From positions 341,123,370 to 341,187,369 of the forward strand of contig NC_081412.1 of assembly GCF_030272615.1 (NCBI RefSeq): a stretch of 64,000 bases of DNA. Direction: 5' to 3'. Of this stretch, positions 30,625 to 42,371 are shown piece after piece; position 1 is the first letter of the stretch, and every line of letters begins with the position of its first letter. The notes below the pieces were generated by a model. The model worked only from the letters and a program-made list of their open reading frames with translations, did not search any database and was not told the DNA's origin. A program made the translations under genes and the position numbers. Source of the stretch: Cryptomeria japonica (Eukaryota > Streptophyta > Pinopsida > Cupressales > Cupressaceae).

Positions 30625-31700
30625 TGTAATGTCCCCTGTTTATAGGCTGTCAATTCCCAAAGGGAAACATACATTACTACCTACCATGTTACAGTAATTA
30701 CGAATCAATGACTAAGGTTGCTCATAGTACAGTTAGGCATTGTCTTTATTTAGGCCTAATCTTAATCCCCTTCTAGTTTCTAATCCTGGATGGGTGACTT
30801 GCTTGTCTAGGGCGCGATTATACCATCTCCTAGTGCAGCCCAGATTACTAGAACCTCAACCCATTCACCCTTGAGGCCTGTAACGCAGATTTCAGGATCA
30901 TGAGTTCTTTCACCCTTGGGGCTCATCTATCATGAGATGGTTTTACCCCACCTCTCCCGAATAGCATCACACCACTCCTCAGGAAAAAGGAATTAGAATT
31001 GGTTAAGAGCTTGGGACTGTAAATATGTCAATATCTTGTTGTACTATGAATGCATATGAAATTAAGTATGACTGTCATACATATTGCAGTCTATATTAAT
31101 ATTACTATTAAATTCTGCATAAAAACATTATCAGGCTTCATATATTAAACATACATATTAAGCACAATCCCATGCATACCACCAAGAACAAGAATTTTAC
31201 TGCCTGTAACTTAATAACAGTTTTGATCTGATCTGATCCATGGTGATGTCACTGGATGCTTTTGATTCCTTTCCTTTATATCTTTCAATGTGAGGGAGAG
31301 GTCACACCTCTTCATCATGTATGCCCTCTGGCAAGAGACACACCCTTTCACCATTAGCACCCTTTGAAAGAGTGCAACTCTTCATTATTTCTGCCCTTTG
31401 AAAGGGACTTAACCTTCCACAATCAGATCTGCATTTCTTATTTCAATAAGATCTGCACTTCTGACTCCCAAATTATTTCCCCTTCAAATGAGTTCTCTTC
31501 TCCCTTTTATATCTCATATTTAGGGGAGTCAAAAATTATCATTTCATACCTTTTGACCATTCATTAACCGAATTAAATTTTAATTATATTTAATTATACT
31601 CTTTAATATTTTAATTTAAGTTTTATTTTTATTTTTTTTGTATTTTAATTTAATCATTATTATTTATTATTAAATTCTGTTTAAAAGTGGGGACATTACA
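30625..31700. mobile_element. Solo LTR (1076 bp) with target duplication TTAAC
   Basis: It begins TGTAATGTCCCC and ends GGGGACATTACA, a perfect 12-bp inverted pair with TG...CA ends. It is flanked by TTAAC on both sides (30620-30624 and 31701-31705). No internal retroelement sequence is present, so it fits a solo LTR left by recombination between the LTRs of a full element. A foldback DNA element is an alternative. Because the ends are mirror images, I do not assign a strand. Confidence 0.85.
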
Positions 31701-32548
31701 TTAACAAAGTGGATAAAACTATACATAGATGATAGAGCAATTTATCTTAGCAGAAAAGAAACTAGAATCTTGTGAAGAAGGTGAATGGCAAGTGCACATG
31801 ACAACTATGGAGGCCCATATAATTGCCACTGACCTGTTGGTTTGTTCTATGTCATACTTTGCCTAGTTATCTTTACCAAACTCTTGAAGCCATTGTGTTC
31901 ATCAAATTTGATCCATTGATCCTTGATTATTGTGTCATTCACTGCACTCTACATTTTATTTAGGGCCTTCATGAATCCCTGCTTTACCACCTCATTTTTA
32001 ATAGGAACAACTTTACTAGTCCTCCAGAAACCATTTTGGATTCATCACATATGCAACCAAGAATTAAAAATTTAAAGGATGTTCAACTTCTCCTACCTTC
32101 AATGAATGATTTGATGCACATTCTTGTCATAGAACTGCAAAGTGGGGTCTCTTGATAATTTATGACCTTCGTTTGGCCATGCTACTTGTGCTCTCATAGA
32201 TCTTGCCAAGGTATGGATTGTTAGAGACCCCATATTTGATAACAATAAACACAAGGAATACATGCAGTGTGATGTATTTTATGTCTGACCAAAAAGGATC
32301 ACTCACCACCTAAACCTCTCCTTTGTTTTGATCATTAGTTGTAAGGGCTTCTACAACTCAAACATCGTCTCCAATAAAATTTAGCAGGATCCAAAACTGG
32401 CCTCAACTGACCTATTCAATTCACATGCATACTTTCTGTTGCATCCACCACATCCTTTTTGACCCAATCAATTCTTTCAATGCCCTTTAGTGTCTTGTTT
32501 AGTATGTGCACACAACATCGGGTTTACTAGATGTGCCCATAGGTAACT
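31701..32548 (-). pseudogene. Decayed transposase-like sequence, possibly hAT
   Basis: On the minus strand a piece reads C-H-I-L-N-K-T-L-K-G-I-E-R-I-D-W-V, like the A-H-C-L-N-L region of hAT transposases. Further fragments in shifting frames (I-L-L-E-T-M-F and F-M-K-A-L-N-K-M) follow. Many stops and frameshifts. It may be part of a second, older hAT element. Low confidence in family. Confidence 0.4.
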
Positions 32549-32804
32549 TCAACTAATTTCCTTTTAACCATACACATAAATTTCACATTTATAACCACTT
32601 GCATCATATTGGACGGTCAATCTCCTTAATAACAGTTCTCAAACACTAGAACGATCAGTAGCTCTAAGTGAAGCAAAGCTACCTAACTTTGTTTTTACCA
32701 TACATATAAATTTCACATTTGTAACACTTGCATTGTATAGTCAATCTTCTTAATAACACTTTCTCAACAACTAGGACAATCAATAGCTCTAAGGAAGTGA
32801 AGCT
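32549..32804. repeat. ~125-bp tandem repeats interrupted by element C
   Basis: CCATACACATAAATTTCACATTT-type sequence begins near 32568 and again near 32698. A further unit starts at 39130 on the other side of element C. Each unit ends with a CAGTAGCTCTAAG-like motif. Three diverged units are visible once C is removed. Confidence 0.75.
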
Positions 32805-33124
32805 TGTTTGCCCTCTCGGGTAAACGGTTAAATGCAAAAAGTAAATGCACAGAACATAATGGAAATACATTAAATAACCAGTCTCTATATTAATTCAACA
32901 ATCCATGTACAATAAGTGCTTATAACATTACATCTGACACGACTAACATGATCATACTTCGAAGAAAAGGTACAAAATATATAATACCCGAAGGGGTATG
33001 ACACAACCGTCGCGACTCCAACTACCTACACGTCGGCTAACTAACTGACCGCCGTAACCCATTATTACCGACGACAACATAAACATAATATAACAACATA
33101 ACATAATGATTATTCCCGTCAACA
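32805..33124 (-). repeat. 3' LTR of element C (320 bp)
   Basis: TGTTTGCCCTCTCGGG to CCCGTCAACA. Strong similarity to the LTRs of B in inverse orientation. Confidence 0.93.
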
Positions 33125-33790
33125 TCACTTCGACGACTTAATACAAAATAGAGATGAACGGCAGGAACTACTGACGCCAGTCGGGCCCTGATCTTATACA
33201 CTTGCTGCGTCCTCGCCTGAAAACCCTTTTCTGCTACCATCCGATGCTCAAGTGCAGATTTCACCAATATTGCTTCCTTTGCCATCACAGTCCTCCTGTG
33301 CCTAACCCAAACTTGTCTGCAAAACACGTTTTTCAGTCTCAGCTTCCACCAACTGCTACTCAATTGATACTATCTCCCTAGCCAATTTGTCCTCGATGGC
33401 CACTCGTGCTGCTCTCCCGGCATCCAACTCCTGGGTACGCTGAACTAAGTCTCACGCGACTATTGCCTCCAACTTGGTGGTCAGCTCCTCCCGAGCCCTC
33501 TGTGCATCCACCAAGGCAACCTCACGTCCAATCGAGACATACTCCGAGTTCCTCAAAGCGTACCAGTCATGCCTGGAGGTGGCCACAATCCGCTGGCACA
33601 AATGCTAGGAGACACCTCAAATCCTCCATCACACTCCCCAAAGGCTAAAAACTGAACTGAATAACTCCCTGGTGTCATACAACTGCGCAGACCTGCAATG
33701 CCTTCCCTCGAACTCTGTTTGTTCCCAACCTCCAAATCCGTCTCCCTCTACGACTTATGGCTTCCCCGCCAATGCTTAGCTGCAGGCTTC
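33125..33790 (-). pseudogene. Accessory coiled-coil ORF remnant of element C
   Basis: Matches the remnants in B and D, including A-R-T-Q-Q-V-Y-K-I-R-A-R-L-A near 33180-33220. The frame is broken several times. The polypurine tract seen beside the LTR in B and D is missing: CAACATCA continues directly into CTTCGACGACTT. Confidence 0.6.
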
Positions 33791-33849
33791 TTTCTCACAG
33801 TACGAACAACCACAACACTTCCCGTGGTACTCTGTAGCTCAAAATAAAC

Positions 33850-33985
33850 TGGGGGTCTGGGGGCAGCGCCCCTCGCGGGGTCTGGGGCAGCGCCCTAGCG
33901 GGGTCGAGGGGCAGCGCCCCAGGTGCGCTCCCTGTCGCAGTACAGGGCGGGGTCGAGGGGCAGCGCCCCCGCCGCCAACACCAAT
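33850..33985 (-). repeat. GC hairpin block of element C
   Basis: GGGGCAGCGCCC(C/T) repeats with CGAGGGG, the single-copy counterpart of the expanded block in B. Confidence 0.75.
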
Positions 33986-34039
33986 TTACAACCTTCAGAA
34001 CCCCACGAAAGTCCATGGCGCGCATCATTTCTGTGATAT

Positions 34040-34680
34040 TTTATGATGTCAAAACCCTTCTTCTACACTCCAATATTTTCAGTGTCTAGGCTCCAGACTT
34101 CAGCAAATCATTTTAAATCTGGCCGTCGTCGTTTTTTTTTTTTTTGGCACTGTAATGTCCTCGATGGCACCCCGGCCATACAACCTCCCTGTACGGTCAA
34201 CAACAGCACTAGCACCTCCAATCGTGCGGTTGACACCCTTCTTATCGTACGGACACACCTCCGGTCAACAACAGCACTGGCACCTCCAATCGTGCGGCTG
34301 CTTGGTCTACCTGTGGCGGTCGTTTTGCCCTTACGTGGCTGTGTGGATTGTGCGGGCTTGGTCTCTTTTTTTCTTTTTCCTTTTGCGGCTGCTGCGTGTT
34401 GGTGTGCGTAACCCTTGCTGTGTGTGTTGATTGTGCGGTGCGTCCCTTTCCCTGGCTGGTGATGTGCCTTCGACGGTGTGCGGGGTCTTTTCCTTTACCC
34501 TTCGTGCCTCGCGGTGTCCGGTGCTGTGCGGTGTGCGGCGTGGTGGCTTCTTCGTGCGGCGTGGTGACTTCCTCGTGCGGCGTGGTGGCTTCCTCCTATC
34601 CTCGGTGTGCGGCGTTCCTTTTTTTCCCTTGCGCGGCGGTGTCTTCGTGCGGCGTTTTATCCGTTTTGCGCGGCCTTTGG
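34040..34680 (-). other. Non-coding spacer of element C
   Basis: It contains the ACAACAGCAC(T)AGCACCTCC segment twice (34200 and 34270), GTGCGGCGTGGTG short repeats (34540-34590), and a GTGGCGGTCGTTTTGCCCTT segment shared with A. The reading frames here follow composition bias. Confidence 0.6.
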
Positions 34681-35045
34681 TGGCTCCCACCGCACGGTGT
34701 GACCACCGCACGATGGTGTCACCGTCGGTGATTCCACCGTCGGTGGTTCCACCGCACGATGGTTCCACCGCACGATGGTTCCACCGTCGGTGGTTTCACC
34801 ACACGGTGGTTCCATCGTACGGTGATGCCACCTTCGGTGGGCCCACTGTACGGTGGCCACTTTCTCTTCCCCACCGTGCGGTGGCCTTTTTTTCTCCTTT
34901 TTTTTTTTTCCTTTTTTTTTGACCGTACGGTCGCTGTTGTACGACCGTGCGATTTTTTTCTCTCTTTTTTTTCTTTTTCTTTTTTTTTTTGACCGTACGG
35001 TCGCTGTCGTACGACCGTGCGATTTTTTTTTCTCTTTTTTTTAAT
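34681..35045 (-). repeat. Palindrome array of element C
   Basis: Repeated CCACCG(C/T)(A/G)CG(A/G)TGGTT and GTCGGTGGTT units run from 34681 to 34880. They end in a CACTGTACGGTGGCCAC unit just before the T-rich stretch, as in A and D. Two GACCGTACGGTCGCTGT(T/C)GTAC units follow at ~34920 and ~34990. Confidence 0.82.
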
Positions 35046-35063
35046 TTTTTTTTATTAAGTTGT

Positions 35064-38000
35064 CTAGAGAGTCTTTAGCTCGGGTCCCCTGTCTCTGGGA
35101 TCGCTCTTCATCCTTCTCGGTTGTCCTCGCCCAAAAGTCTCCTGCTTTTGTCTCGTGCCTCTCGACTCGCTTGCCCGGCCTCTTAGGTCCCCTTCCATCC
35201 TCTCGGGTCCCCCTCCGGGCTCTCGGGTGTCTGTCCGGCCTCTCGGGTCCCCTGCGCGCTTCGCGTGGTAGGGTTTCAATTTGTACCCGTTGGTGGCAAG
35301 TCTATTTTCAATGGCCATAGGAAGACCTAGAACCACAAATTCTACAGGGACCACGATCTCCTTCCCGTACATAAGAAGAAGAAGAAGAAGAATAAAGATT
35401 TTGAAGACTGCGGTCTTCCACACAGGGTTCCAATCGTTGCCGACACTCTTCGGATTATCTGCGTCGCCAGAGTTTGGGGCGTCTCCCTTCCAATATTCTT
35501 TGTATTCCGGCAGGTACACCTCTTTTGGTTGCTCTGGTTCCTCTACTTCGAGCCTGTAGCTTTGGAACATTTCGTAATCCTCCATTTGCCAGTGGAAGAG
35601 CCCGTTAAGTGAGCATACCTCATCTTCAGAACATCCCTCCAATTCGAGCACCCCTTCACTGTTCGGCTCCATCGCGTTCTTGCCCTTGCTTTCATCGGGA
35701 CCCCCTTCCCCTTTATTAGAGTCCTCTGAGTCCGAGTCTGAAGAGGCGAGCTCTTCGCCGACATCTTGGGTGTGTAGGTCAATGGTATATTTCCGCCTTC
35801 CCTTCTCCATGGAAAGTGTATTTTTCTTCCAGTTGTGGTTTACCCTTGCATTGATCAACCGCGCTCTCCCCAGGATGGCGTCATAGCCTTTCTTCTTCGA
35901 GGGAATAACCACGAAATCTAACAAGAATGGTTGCATACCAATTGTCACTTGCTGGGCCATCAACAGGCCGAGTGGCTTAATGCCGTGTTGGTCCGCTCCC
36001 ACCAGGTTGAATGTGGGTGGCCACAGGGTGGGCTTCCCCAACCGCTTCCATGTTTCTTCTGGTAGTACATTCACCCCAGATCCACCGTCCATAATGGTGT
36101 CCTTCAGAATGGTCCCACGGATACCCATTTCTACCACAGCTGGGTGTCTACCACTGCTCAAGGCTAGTAACATCGGGTCAGTCGAAGGGCTGACGGAAAC
36201 CTCCACTTGTGGTGTACTCTTCGAAGCGGTGGCGGGAACCCCTACCTGTGGTGCACTCGACGCTGCGGTGGCGGGAACCCCTACCTGTGGTGTACTCGAC
36301 GATGCGGTGCTTTGCACATTGGTGAGGATGGCAGTCCTCAATTGTGGCATAGAGTCTAGAAGGTCTTTTACCTTTATCGGCACCTCCATCTGCAAGATTT
36401 GCCCAATGATGTTATTTTCCGCTTCCGTACGGGATGATGTACTCGCCACCTCGTTGTCCCGTCGTTCGGTCGTCATCTCACGTTCAATATTGGCCTTTGC
36501 CTCCCGTAATCTCTCCTTCTCCGTACGGGGGTCGGGATAAGTGGCTTTTTTCGTCTGGGCGCGGGTGATAGCCAGCACTTCTTTCTCACCAGTCTTCTCA
36601 GCCTTCTCAATGTTGAGGAGATTAACCCCTGCCTGCGAGCAATTTGCGTCCTCGTGGTCGCCTGGCCCACACCAACGGTAGAGGTGCTGAGGGGTGGCTT
36701 CCTTCGTGCAATCACGGGCGAAGTGCCCCCACTGATTACAGGCCCTACATTGGATAATTGGCCGGCCCTTGGCGTCATACTGGATACGGCTTCCGTTATT
36801 GTTATTGTTGCTATTCCTTCCGCCGCCGCGTCTGTTGTCCCGGTATCCTCCAGATGATGCTGTTGTGTTAGTATGTTGGCCGGTACCCGCTGGTGCGGAT
36901 GTTGTGGCCTGCTCCGTGAACAACACCTGGTTCATTTGCGTACCTCGAGTTTTCATGTTGTATGGGCACTCCTTGGTGGAGTGTCCCATCACTTGGCAAA
37001 TCTCACAGAATGCCTTCTTTTGGCAAGTACCCTTTGTGTGCCCTTCCTCTTTGCACTCAGTGCACCATATGTCCCCTTCGTTCCGACCAGTGCTTCTCAT
37101 TATTTTGAATTCCTTTCTCATTCGCTCCATGTCTTTCTGGAGCGCTTGCACCCGTTTGCCAGCCTCGTCGTCACTGCTGCTTTCCTGTGAAGAGTCATCG
37201 TCCTCGGATGAGGATTTATTACTTTTCTTCTTCTTTGATGTTTTGTGTTCGCTCTCCAGGTCCATCGCCCTATTATAAGCGTCATCATATGATGTCGGGG
37301 GTACAATTTTCATCTTCCTCCGTAGGGAGGATTTCAACCCTTCAACGAACCATCGTTTCTTCAATCCATTTGCGGGTTGGCTTTCCATTTTACCCAAGAG
37401 TTCTTTCAGCCTCCGACTGTATGCCCGTACTGTCTCCCTAGTACCTTGTTTGGTACTGTATATCTCCGTTACAATTTCATTGTCATCACGGAGCAACCGA
37501 AACTCCCCCATGAATTCCTTCTGTAGATTGGCCCACGTGGCCACTTTTTGCTTGTCCACATTGGAGTACCAATCTATGGCAACTCCTCATAACGTGGCTG
37601 GGAACTGCTGTACCCAGTCATCCTGGTCTGTTACTCCGTTGGCGGACCAAATGGTTTCACATGTACGGCAGTGCCGTAAGGGGTCTTCCTTGCCCTCCCC
37701 TGTGAACTTTGGCAATTTTTGTTTACTCGCCATCCCACCGCTGGGTCTCGCTTCTCTAATTCCTTATGTACTTGTACCTGGCGATCCTTCGCCTTCTGCA
37801 ACTGAACCTCCACTCGTGGGTCCTCCGGAAAAAGTTGCTGACACCGAACCAACCAAATTGCCTCCCGTACGGTACCCTTGTGCTCCCTCGGCACCTTCGG
37901 TCATACCGTCACCTTCCGGTGTCTTTCTCCGGTTGGTTGTCTCCCTCCGGTTGTCCTCTGAAATGGACAAATTCTTTAGCAAGTCTCTGGTAGCGTCGAT

Positions 38001-38348
38001 CAGGTTTAGACTTCACCTTGTTTGTTCCACCAACTCTTCGCGGCTTCTTACCCTACGGTGGTATTCTGGCGAACTGTAGAGTTCTCCTTCGGCACCCTCC
38101 GTGACTCCTTCTGGCAGCCCTACAACAGTGTAGACAGTGTAGTTCTCTCCATCTATCTCTGCCTCCGCAACCTCCGTGATACCTCCTGGGTTCCCTTCGG
38201 GCAACCCCTCGGCCGGTCGTCCCTCGGCAAGCTGCCTTAGCCTACGCCTTCGTTCTATCTGCTGTTTGAGATTCAATGCGGTTTGTGCCACTTCCCATTC
38301 GTCACTCTGTATCTTTTTATTTTTGTCCTTATTTAGTCTATTGGGCAT
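35064..38348 (-). pseudogene. Gag-protease-integrase-tail polyprotein of element C, three stops
   Basis: One frame from ATG 38348 (M-P-N-R-L-N-K) to 35064 has internal stops at 38013, near 37764 and near 37590, where B has sense codons. The layout matches B: Gag domain, Lys-rich linker, four CCHC knuckles, Thr/Ala-Pro-Gln-Val repeats, protease with D-G-G-S, then the jump at K-I-F-I-L to M-Y-G-K-E of the integrase tail through a longer Leu run. From the Met at 37559 the frame is open for 831 codons. RT and RNase H are absent. Confidence 0.88.
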
Positions 38349-38359
38349 AAGTAAAAGGT

Positions 38360-38728
38360 TCAATTTCCTCCTGGCCTGGCGCCATCTCGTTCCCTTTCCC
38401 GTCGGCTGTTCTCTTCGTAGCGTTGCAGGATTTGTTGTCGTCGCTCTTCCTGGGCAATCTCCTCCAGGTGGGCCTGCTATGCCAGCGATGCCTGTGCAAG
38501 CAGCCGGGGGAGGTGGTTCATTAACCAGTTTACTGCCGGGCTAACCTCCAGCGCTGTCCACACGGCACTTGGTGGGATTTCTGCCTCCGCCGCTTCTCGT
38601 CGAACGTATGTCTGAATTTCTACCTGGAGCAAAATCGAAAATTCTCGCGTTGCCGTGTCTTCTCCTGTGTAAAGTTCTGTCCACGCGTCGTCGGCCTCCG
38701 GGTTTACTTCACCAACGGGTAGGCCCAT
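38360..38728 (-). pseudogene. Small ORF upstream of gag in element C (~122 codons, one stop)
   Basis: Starts M-G-L-P-V-G-E-V at 38728 and would end at TGA 38360-38362; TAG at 38477-38479 interrupts it. Nearly identical to the ORF in B except for this stop. It ends 12 bases before the gag ATG at 38348 and is in a different frame from it. Confidence 0.65.
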
Positions 38729-38772
38729 TGTGTCTGTGCGCCATCCGCGTCTTCCGTTCCCGAGTACGTCTA

Positions 38773-38785
38773 GGCAACGGCGCCA
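38773..38785 (-). promoter_or_regulatory. Primer binding site of element C (tRNA-Asp type)
   Basis: On the minus strand TGGCGCCGTTGCC lies two bases after the 5' LTR. It matches the 3' end of plant tRNA-Asp over 13 bases. Confidence 0.85.
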
Positions 38786-38787
38786 AA

Positions 38788-39107
38788 TGTTTGCCCTCTC
38801 GGGTAAACGGTTAAATGCAGAAACTAAATGCACAGAACATAATGGAAATACATTAAATAACCAGTCTCTATATTAATTCAACAGTCCATGTACAATAAGT
38901 GCTTATAACATTACATCTGACACGACTAACATGATCATACTTCGAAGAAAAGGTACAAAATATATAATACCCGAAGGGGTATGACACAACCGTCGCGACT
39001 CCAACTACCTACCCGTCGGCTAACTAACTGACCGCCGTAACCCATTATTACCGACGACAACATAAACATAATATGACAACATAACATAATGATTATTCCC
39101 ATCAACA
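38788..39107 (-). repeat. 5' LTR of element C (320 bp)
   Basis: Matches 32805-33124 with about six differences, and ends CCCATCAACA before AAGCT. Confidence 0.93.
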
Positions 39108-39186
39108 AAGCTACCCAACTTCCTTTCTACCATACACATAAATTTTACATTTGTAACCACTTGCATTATATTGGAAGGGTCAATCT

Positions 39187-39550
39187 CCTTGATATCATTT
39201 CTCAAAAAGTAGATCAATCTGTAGCTTTAAGGAATTAAGAGCCTTTTTTACATTTGACTAAAATAAATGAGTGGGTAGTGTCTAATATCTGTTCACCCAT
39301 CTGTGATGATAGGGTACCCATTTGTCATATCTAATCCAAATATTTTTCTACTCTTTCTTGGTTGTTTCTCCTTGATATCATTTCTCAAAAAGTAGAACAA
39401 TCAGTAGCTCTAAGGAAGTAAGAGCCTTTTTTACATGTGACTGTAAAATAAATGAGTCGGCAGTGTCTAATATTTGTTCACCCATCTGTAATGATAAAGT
39501 ACCCATTTGTCATATCTAATCTAAATATTTTTCTACTCTTTTTTGGTTTT
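39187..39550. repeat. 182-bp tandem duplication
   Basis: CTCCTTGATATCATTTCTCA begins at 39187 and again near 39369. The continuation (AAGAGCC, AATGAGT, CCCATCTGT, TCATATCTAATC) is found in both copies with scattered differences. Confidence 0.85.
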
Positions 39551-39559
39551 TTTCTTCCG

Positions 39560-39960
39560 TGACCTTCAACTTTTTGAACTCATCAAATACATTTGATTTT
39601 TTCTAAGTAATAAACCTACGATTTTCAAGAAAGTCATCTACAAATAGCGAAAAAATAACATGCATTAGAGATTGATGCCATCTTCATAGGTCCACAAATG
39701 TTAACGTGCATCAATTGAAAGATCTCCTTAGCTCCCTAAGCTTGACCTTCATTAAATGGAACCTTGTGATACTTCCCAATTTGGCATATTTTTTGCATGT
39801 GGTTATTTAAATTTGAGATATTTGTGTATTTAATATCCCAAACAACCAACTTGGAAAGCCTATGATCTTCCATACTGAAAGTAACTATCTTCGTACTGAC
39901 CCTATCAACAATATAGCATTTGTGATCACTGAAAATCACATGTGAGTGGGGTTTGCTTCA
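39560..39960 (-). pseudogene. Copia integrase fossil
   Basis: On the minus strand, 39939-39736 reads like a Copia pre-integrase finger region ending C-Q-I-G-K-Y-H-K-V-P-F. The next bases give L-M-H-V-N-I-C-G-P-M-K, the degenerate form of the integrase H-A-D-x-C-G-P motif, then D-D-F-like remains in shifted frames. Old and inactive. Confidence 0.6.
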
Positions 39961-40280
39961 TAATCTCACTTATATATGAAAAAGATAAAATTGTACTACA
40001 CTATGTACTAAAACTAATTGTAAATTACTTTATTCTTTCATGTGCTAATCTATTTAAGAAATCTGATTTATTCCAATATAAGTCTAAACTTACAATATAA
40101 AACTATGCTAACTAGATTAAACGCAAGAGTTGGGTATTGGAAAAGTAAATGAAACTAAATTAGGTAATTGAAATATATAACTAAACTAGGTAATTGAAAT
40201 ATATAGAGCAGGGATAAGAAAACATGTCTGGTTAACAAAACATGCTTGGCTAAGAAAATGTAAGTGCAATTATTGCCTTA
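39961..40280. other. AT-rich spacer
   Basis: No gene. A short duplication of TAGGTAATTGAAATATATA is present near 40160-40205. Confidence 0.55.
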
Positions 40281-40816
40281 TGTTGGAGCACTTTAAAGTT
40301 ACACTTGGAGCCTTTGGTCATGGGGGTCAAACTTGTTAAGTAGGAGTTACATTCTATTTGTGGAGTTACTCTTCAAGATGGAGTACATGGTTTGGACTTG
40401 GACCACCTTGACTTGTTTTAGGTTCATGGTTTTGGAAAATCATTCTTAGTTTCTTGGGTCTTTTTTGCATATATATGCATGGCATCGGATGGAGATTGAA
40501 TGTCATGTTTTATGCAGGGTTATGCTACTATAATTCCTATAGGTTTAGAGTATAAATCTCCTATGAAGCACAAAGTCTGCTATTGCATTGTAACTATTGG
40601 TTGCTGATTAGTACATTAAATATGGTGCTATGGAGGATGGTTTTCCCAAGTTATATATAGTGTGATTTTGTGTGGTGATTAATTTGTTCCTCTTCTTCTT
40701 CTAATCTTCCTTTCTTGTGTTCTACTAGTGTTGTTACTTTGCTAAAATTGTTATAGATTTGTTTATTTGTGTTCTCTTAATTGGATTAATTAGAAATTGT
40801 TTTACTTTTCCTTTCA
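40281..40816 (+). repeat. Probable 5' LTR of Copia fossil H (536 bp)
   Basis: It begins TGTTGGAGCACTTTAAAG and ends CCTTTCA, followed by TTTGGTATCAAAGCC, a one-mismatch initiator-Met primer site at 40819-40831. TG...CA ends and the primer site support it; no matching 3' LTR was found. Confidence 0.65.
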
Positions 40817-40932
40817 TTTGGTATCAAAGCCGAACCAACTTGTTAGATTTGTGGGAGGAATAGGGCTACTTTGGAATTAATCTTTGCTCGAATGTGAGTT
40901 TTGCAGTTGATCTCATGTTTCAAGAAATAGAT

Positions 40933-42350
40933 ATGGCAAACACTTTTAAAATGGGCGTAAAAAATTATAATGAAACAAATTTTAAGCTTTGGAAGATCAA
41001 TATGGAGGATTTATTTTATGATAGAGATCTATGGGTAGTAGTTTTAAGGTAGAAATCCTCTAGCATGAAAGACGAAGACTAAATAGAGGATATAAGGGAA
41101 TGAGCTTTGTTTGGCTTTGCCTTGCAAATTTAATGCTCTTGAATGGATTGAGAGAAATCACCATTGAGAGACTAGAAGAAGTCAAGGACTTTGTATCAGA
41201 CAAAGTCACTTGTAAACAAGCTTTTCCTATGGAAGAAGATTTATTCCTTGAGGATGAGTGATGTAGATTCTATGATAGAGAACTTGAATGCATTCAACAT
41301 TGTGGTGAGCTAGTTAGCGTTTGTGGATGTGAAAATGGATTAAGAGGATCAATCCATAACCCTCATTTGTTCTTTGCTTGATACACAAGACAACCTAGTT
41401 ATGGCAATCAGTACCATCAATTCAAAGCTAAAGCTTGTTGAGGTGGTGGGTGCAATACTTAAGAAGAGATGAGATGAAATTGATTAGAGATGCTTTAATT
41501 GACAAGGGCAAGGGAAAGGAGAAGGTCAAGCATGGTAAATCTTAGGGGAGATCTAAGTCTCATGGTAGATCCAAGGTAAAATTTTGGAACTATGGTAAGA
41601 CTGGGCACATTAAAGACTAGAAGGAAAAGAAAGCAAACTAGGAGTTTGATGATGTTTTAGACTCGAGCATTTCTAATGATGATGATAGTGATGCTTTCGT
41701 GGCAACACTTGCTACACATGCAAATGAGGGTGCACAATTTTTTTTTTTTGGTGGCTCTTTCACATGACTCCCAACAAGGAGTGGTACCTAGATTATGAGA
41801 GCTTACAAGGTGGACAAATGTACTTGGAAGATAACTTGTCTCTCAAAATCATTGGTCAAGGAAAAGTCGTGTTCGCACTTGAATATGGAAGGATTAAAAT
41901 GCTCTCCAATGTTTTGCATATGGTTTGATGTCCCCTTCTAGCTAGACATCAAGCATGCTAAATCTTAGGGGAGATCTAAGTCTCATGGTAGATCCAAGGT
42001 AAAATTTTGGAACTATGGTAAGACTGGGCACATTAAAGACTAGAAGGAAAAGAAAGCAAACTAGGAGTTTGATGATGTTTTAGACTTGAGCATTTCTAAT
42101 GATGATGATAGTGATGCTTTCGTGGCAACACTTGCTACACATGCAAATGAGGGTGCACAATGTTTTTTTTTTGGTGGCTCTTTCACATGACTCCCAACAA
42201 GGAGTGGTACCTAGATTATGAGAGCTTACAAGGTGGACAAATGTACTTGGAAGATAACTTGTCTCTCAAAATCATTGGTCAAGGAAAAGTCGTGTTCGCA
42301 CTTGAATATGGAAGGATTAAAATGCTCTCCAATGTTTTGCATATGGTGTG
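40933..42350 (+). pseudogene. Copia fossil H: gag and protease, partly duplicated
   Basis: From ATG 40933 the frame reads M-A-N-T-F-K-M-G, then N-F-K-L-W-K-I-N-M-E-D, typical of Copia Gag. A degenerate knuckle (N-Y-G-K-T-G-H-I-K-D) lies near 41590. A protease-type segment follows (M-T-P-N-K-E-W-Y-L-D-Y-E, V-V-F-A-L-E-Y-G-R-I-K) near 41760-41920. The knuckle-protease part is repeated at 42010-42350 by a tandem duplication. Many stops. Integrase and RT are missing. Confidence 0.7.
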
Positions 42351-42371
42351 ATGTCCCCTTCTAGCTAGACA
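41526..42371. repeat. 423-bp tandem duplication spanning Copia protease and an LTR edge
   Basis: TCAAGCATG starts at 41526 and 41949, and CTAGCTAGACAT ends both copies (41949 and 42372). Only about four differences are visible, so the duplication is recent compared with the decay of the element it contains. Confidence 0.92.

Larger units (their letters stand above)
32805..39107 (-). mobile_element. Element C: non-autonomous Gypsy element (gag-protease-integrase tail)
   Basis: 320-bp LTRs (32805-33124 and 38788-39107) differ at about six positions and are flanked by AAGCT (32800-32804 and 39108-39112). On the minus strand it has an intact tRNA-Asp-type primer site, the small ORF, the gag-protease-integrase-tail ORF, palindromic spacer, GC block and accessory remnant. 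It is a close relative of B but older by LTR divergence and inserted in unrelated DNA. RT and RNase H are absent. Confidence 0.93.
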
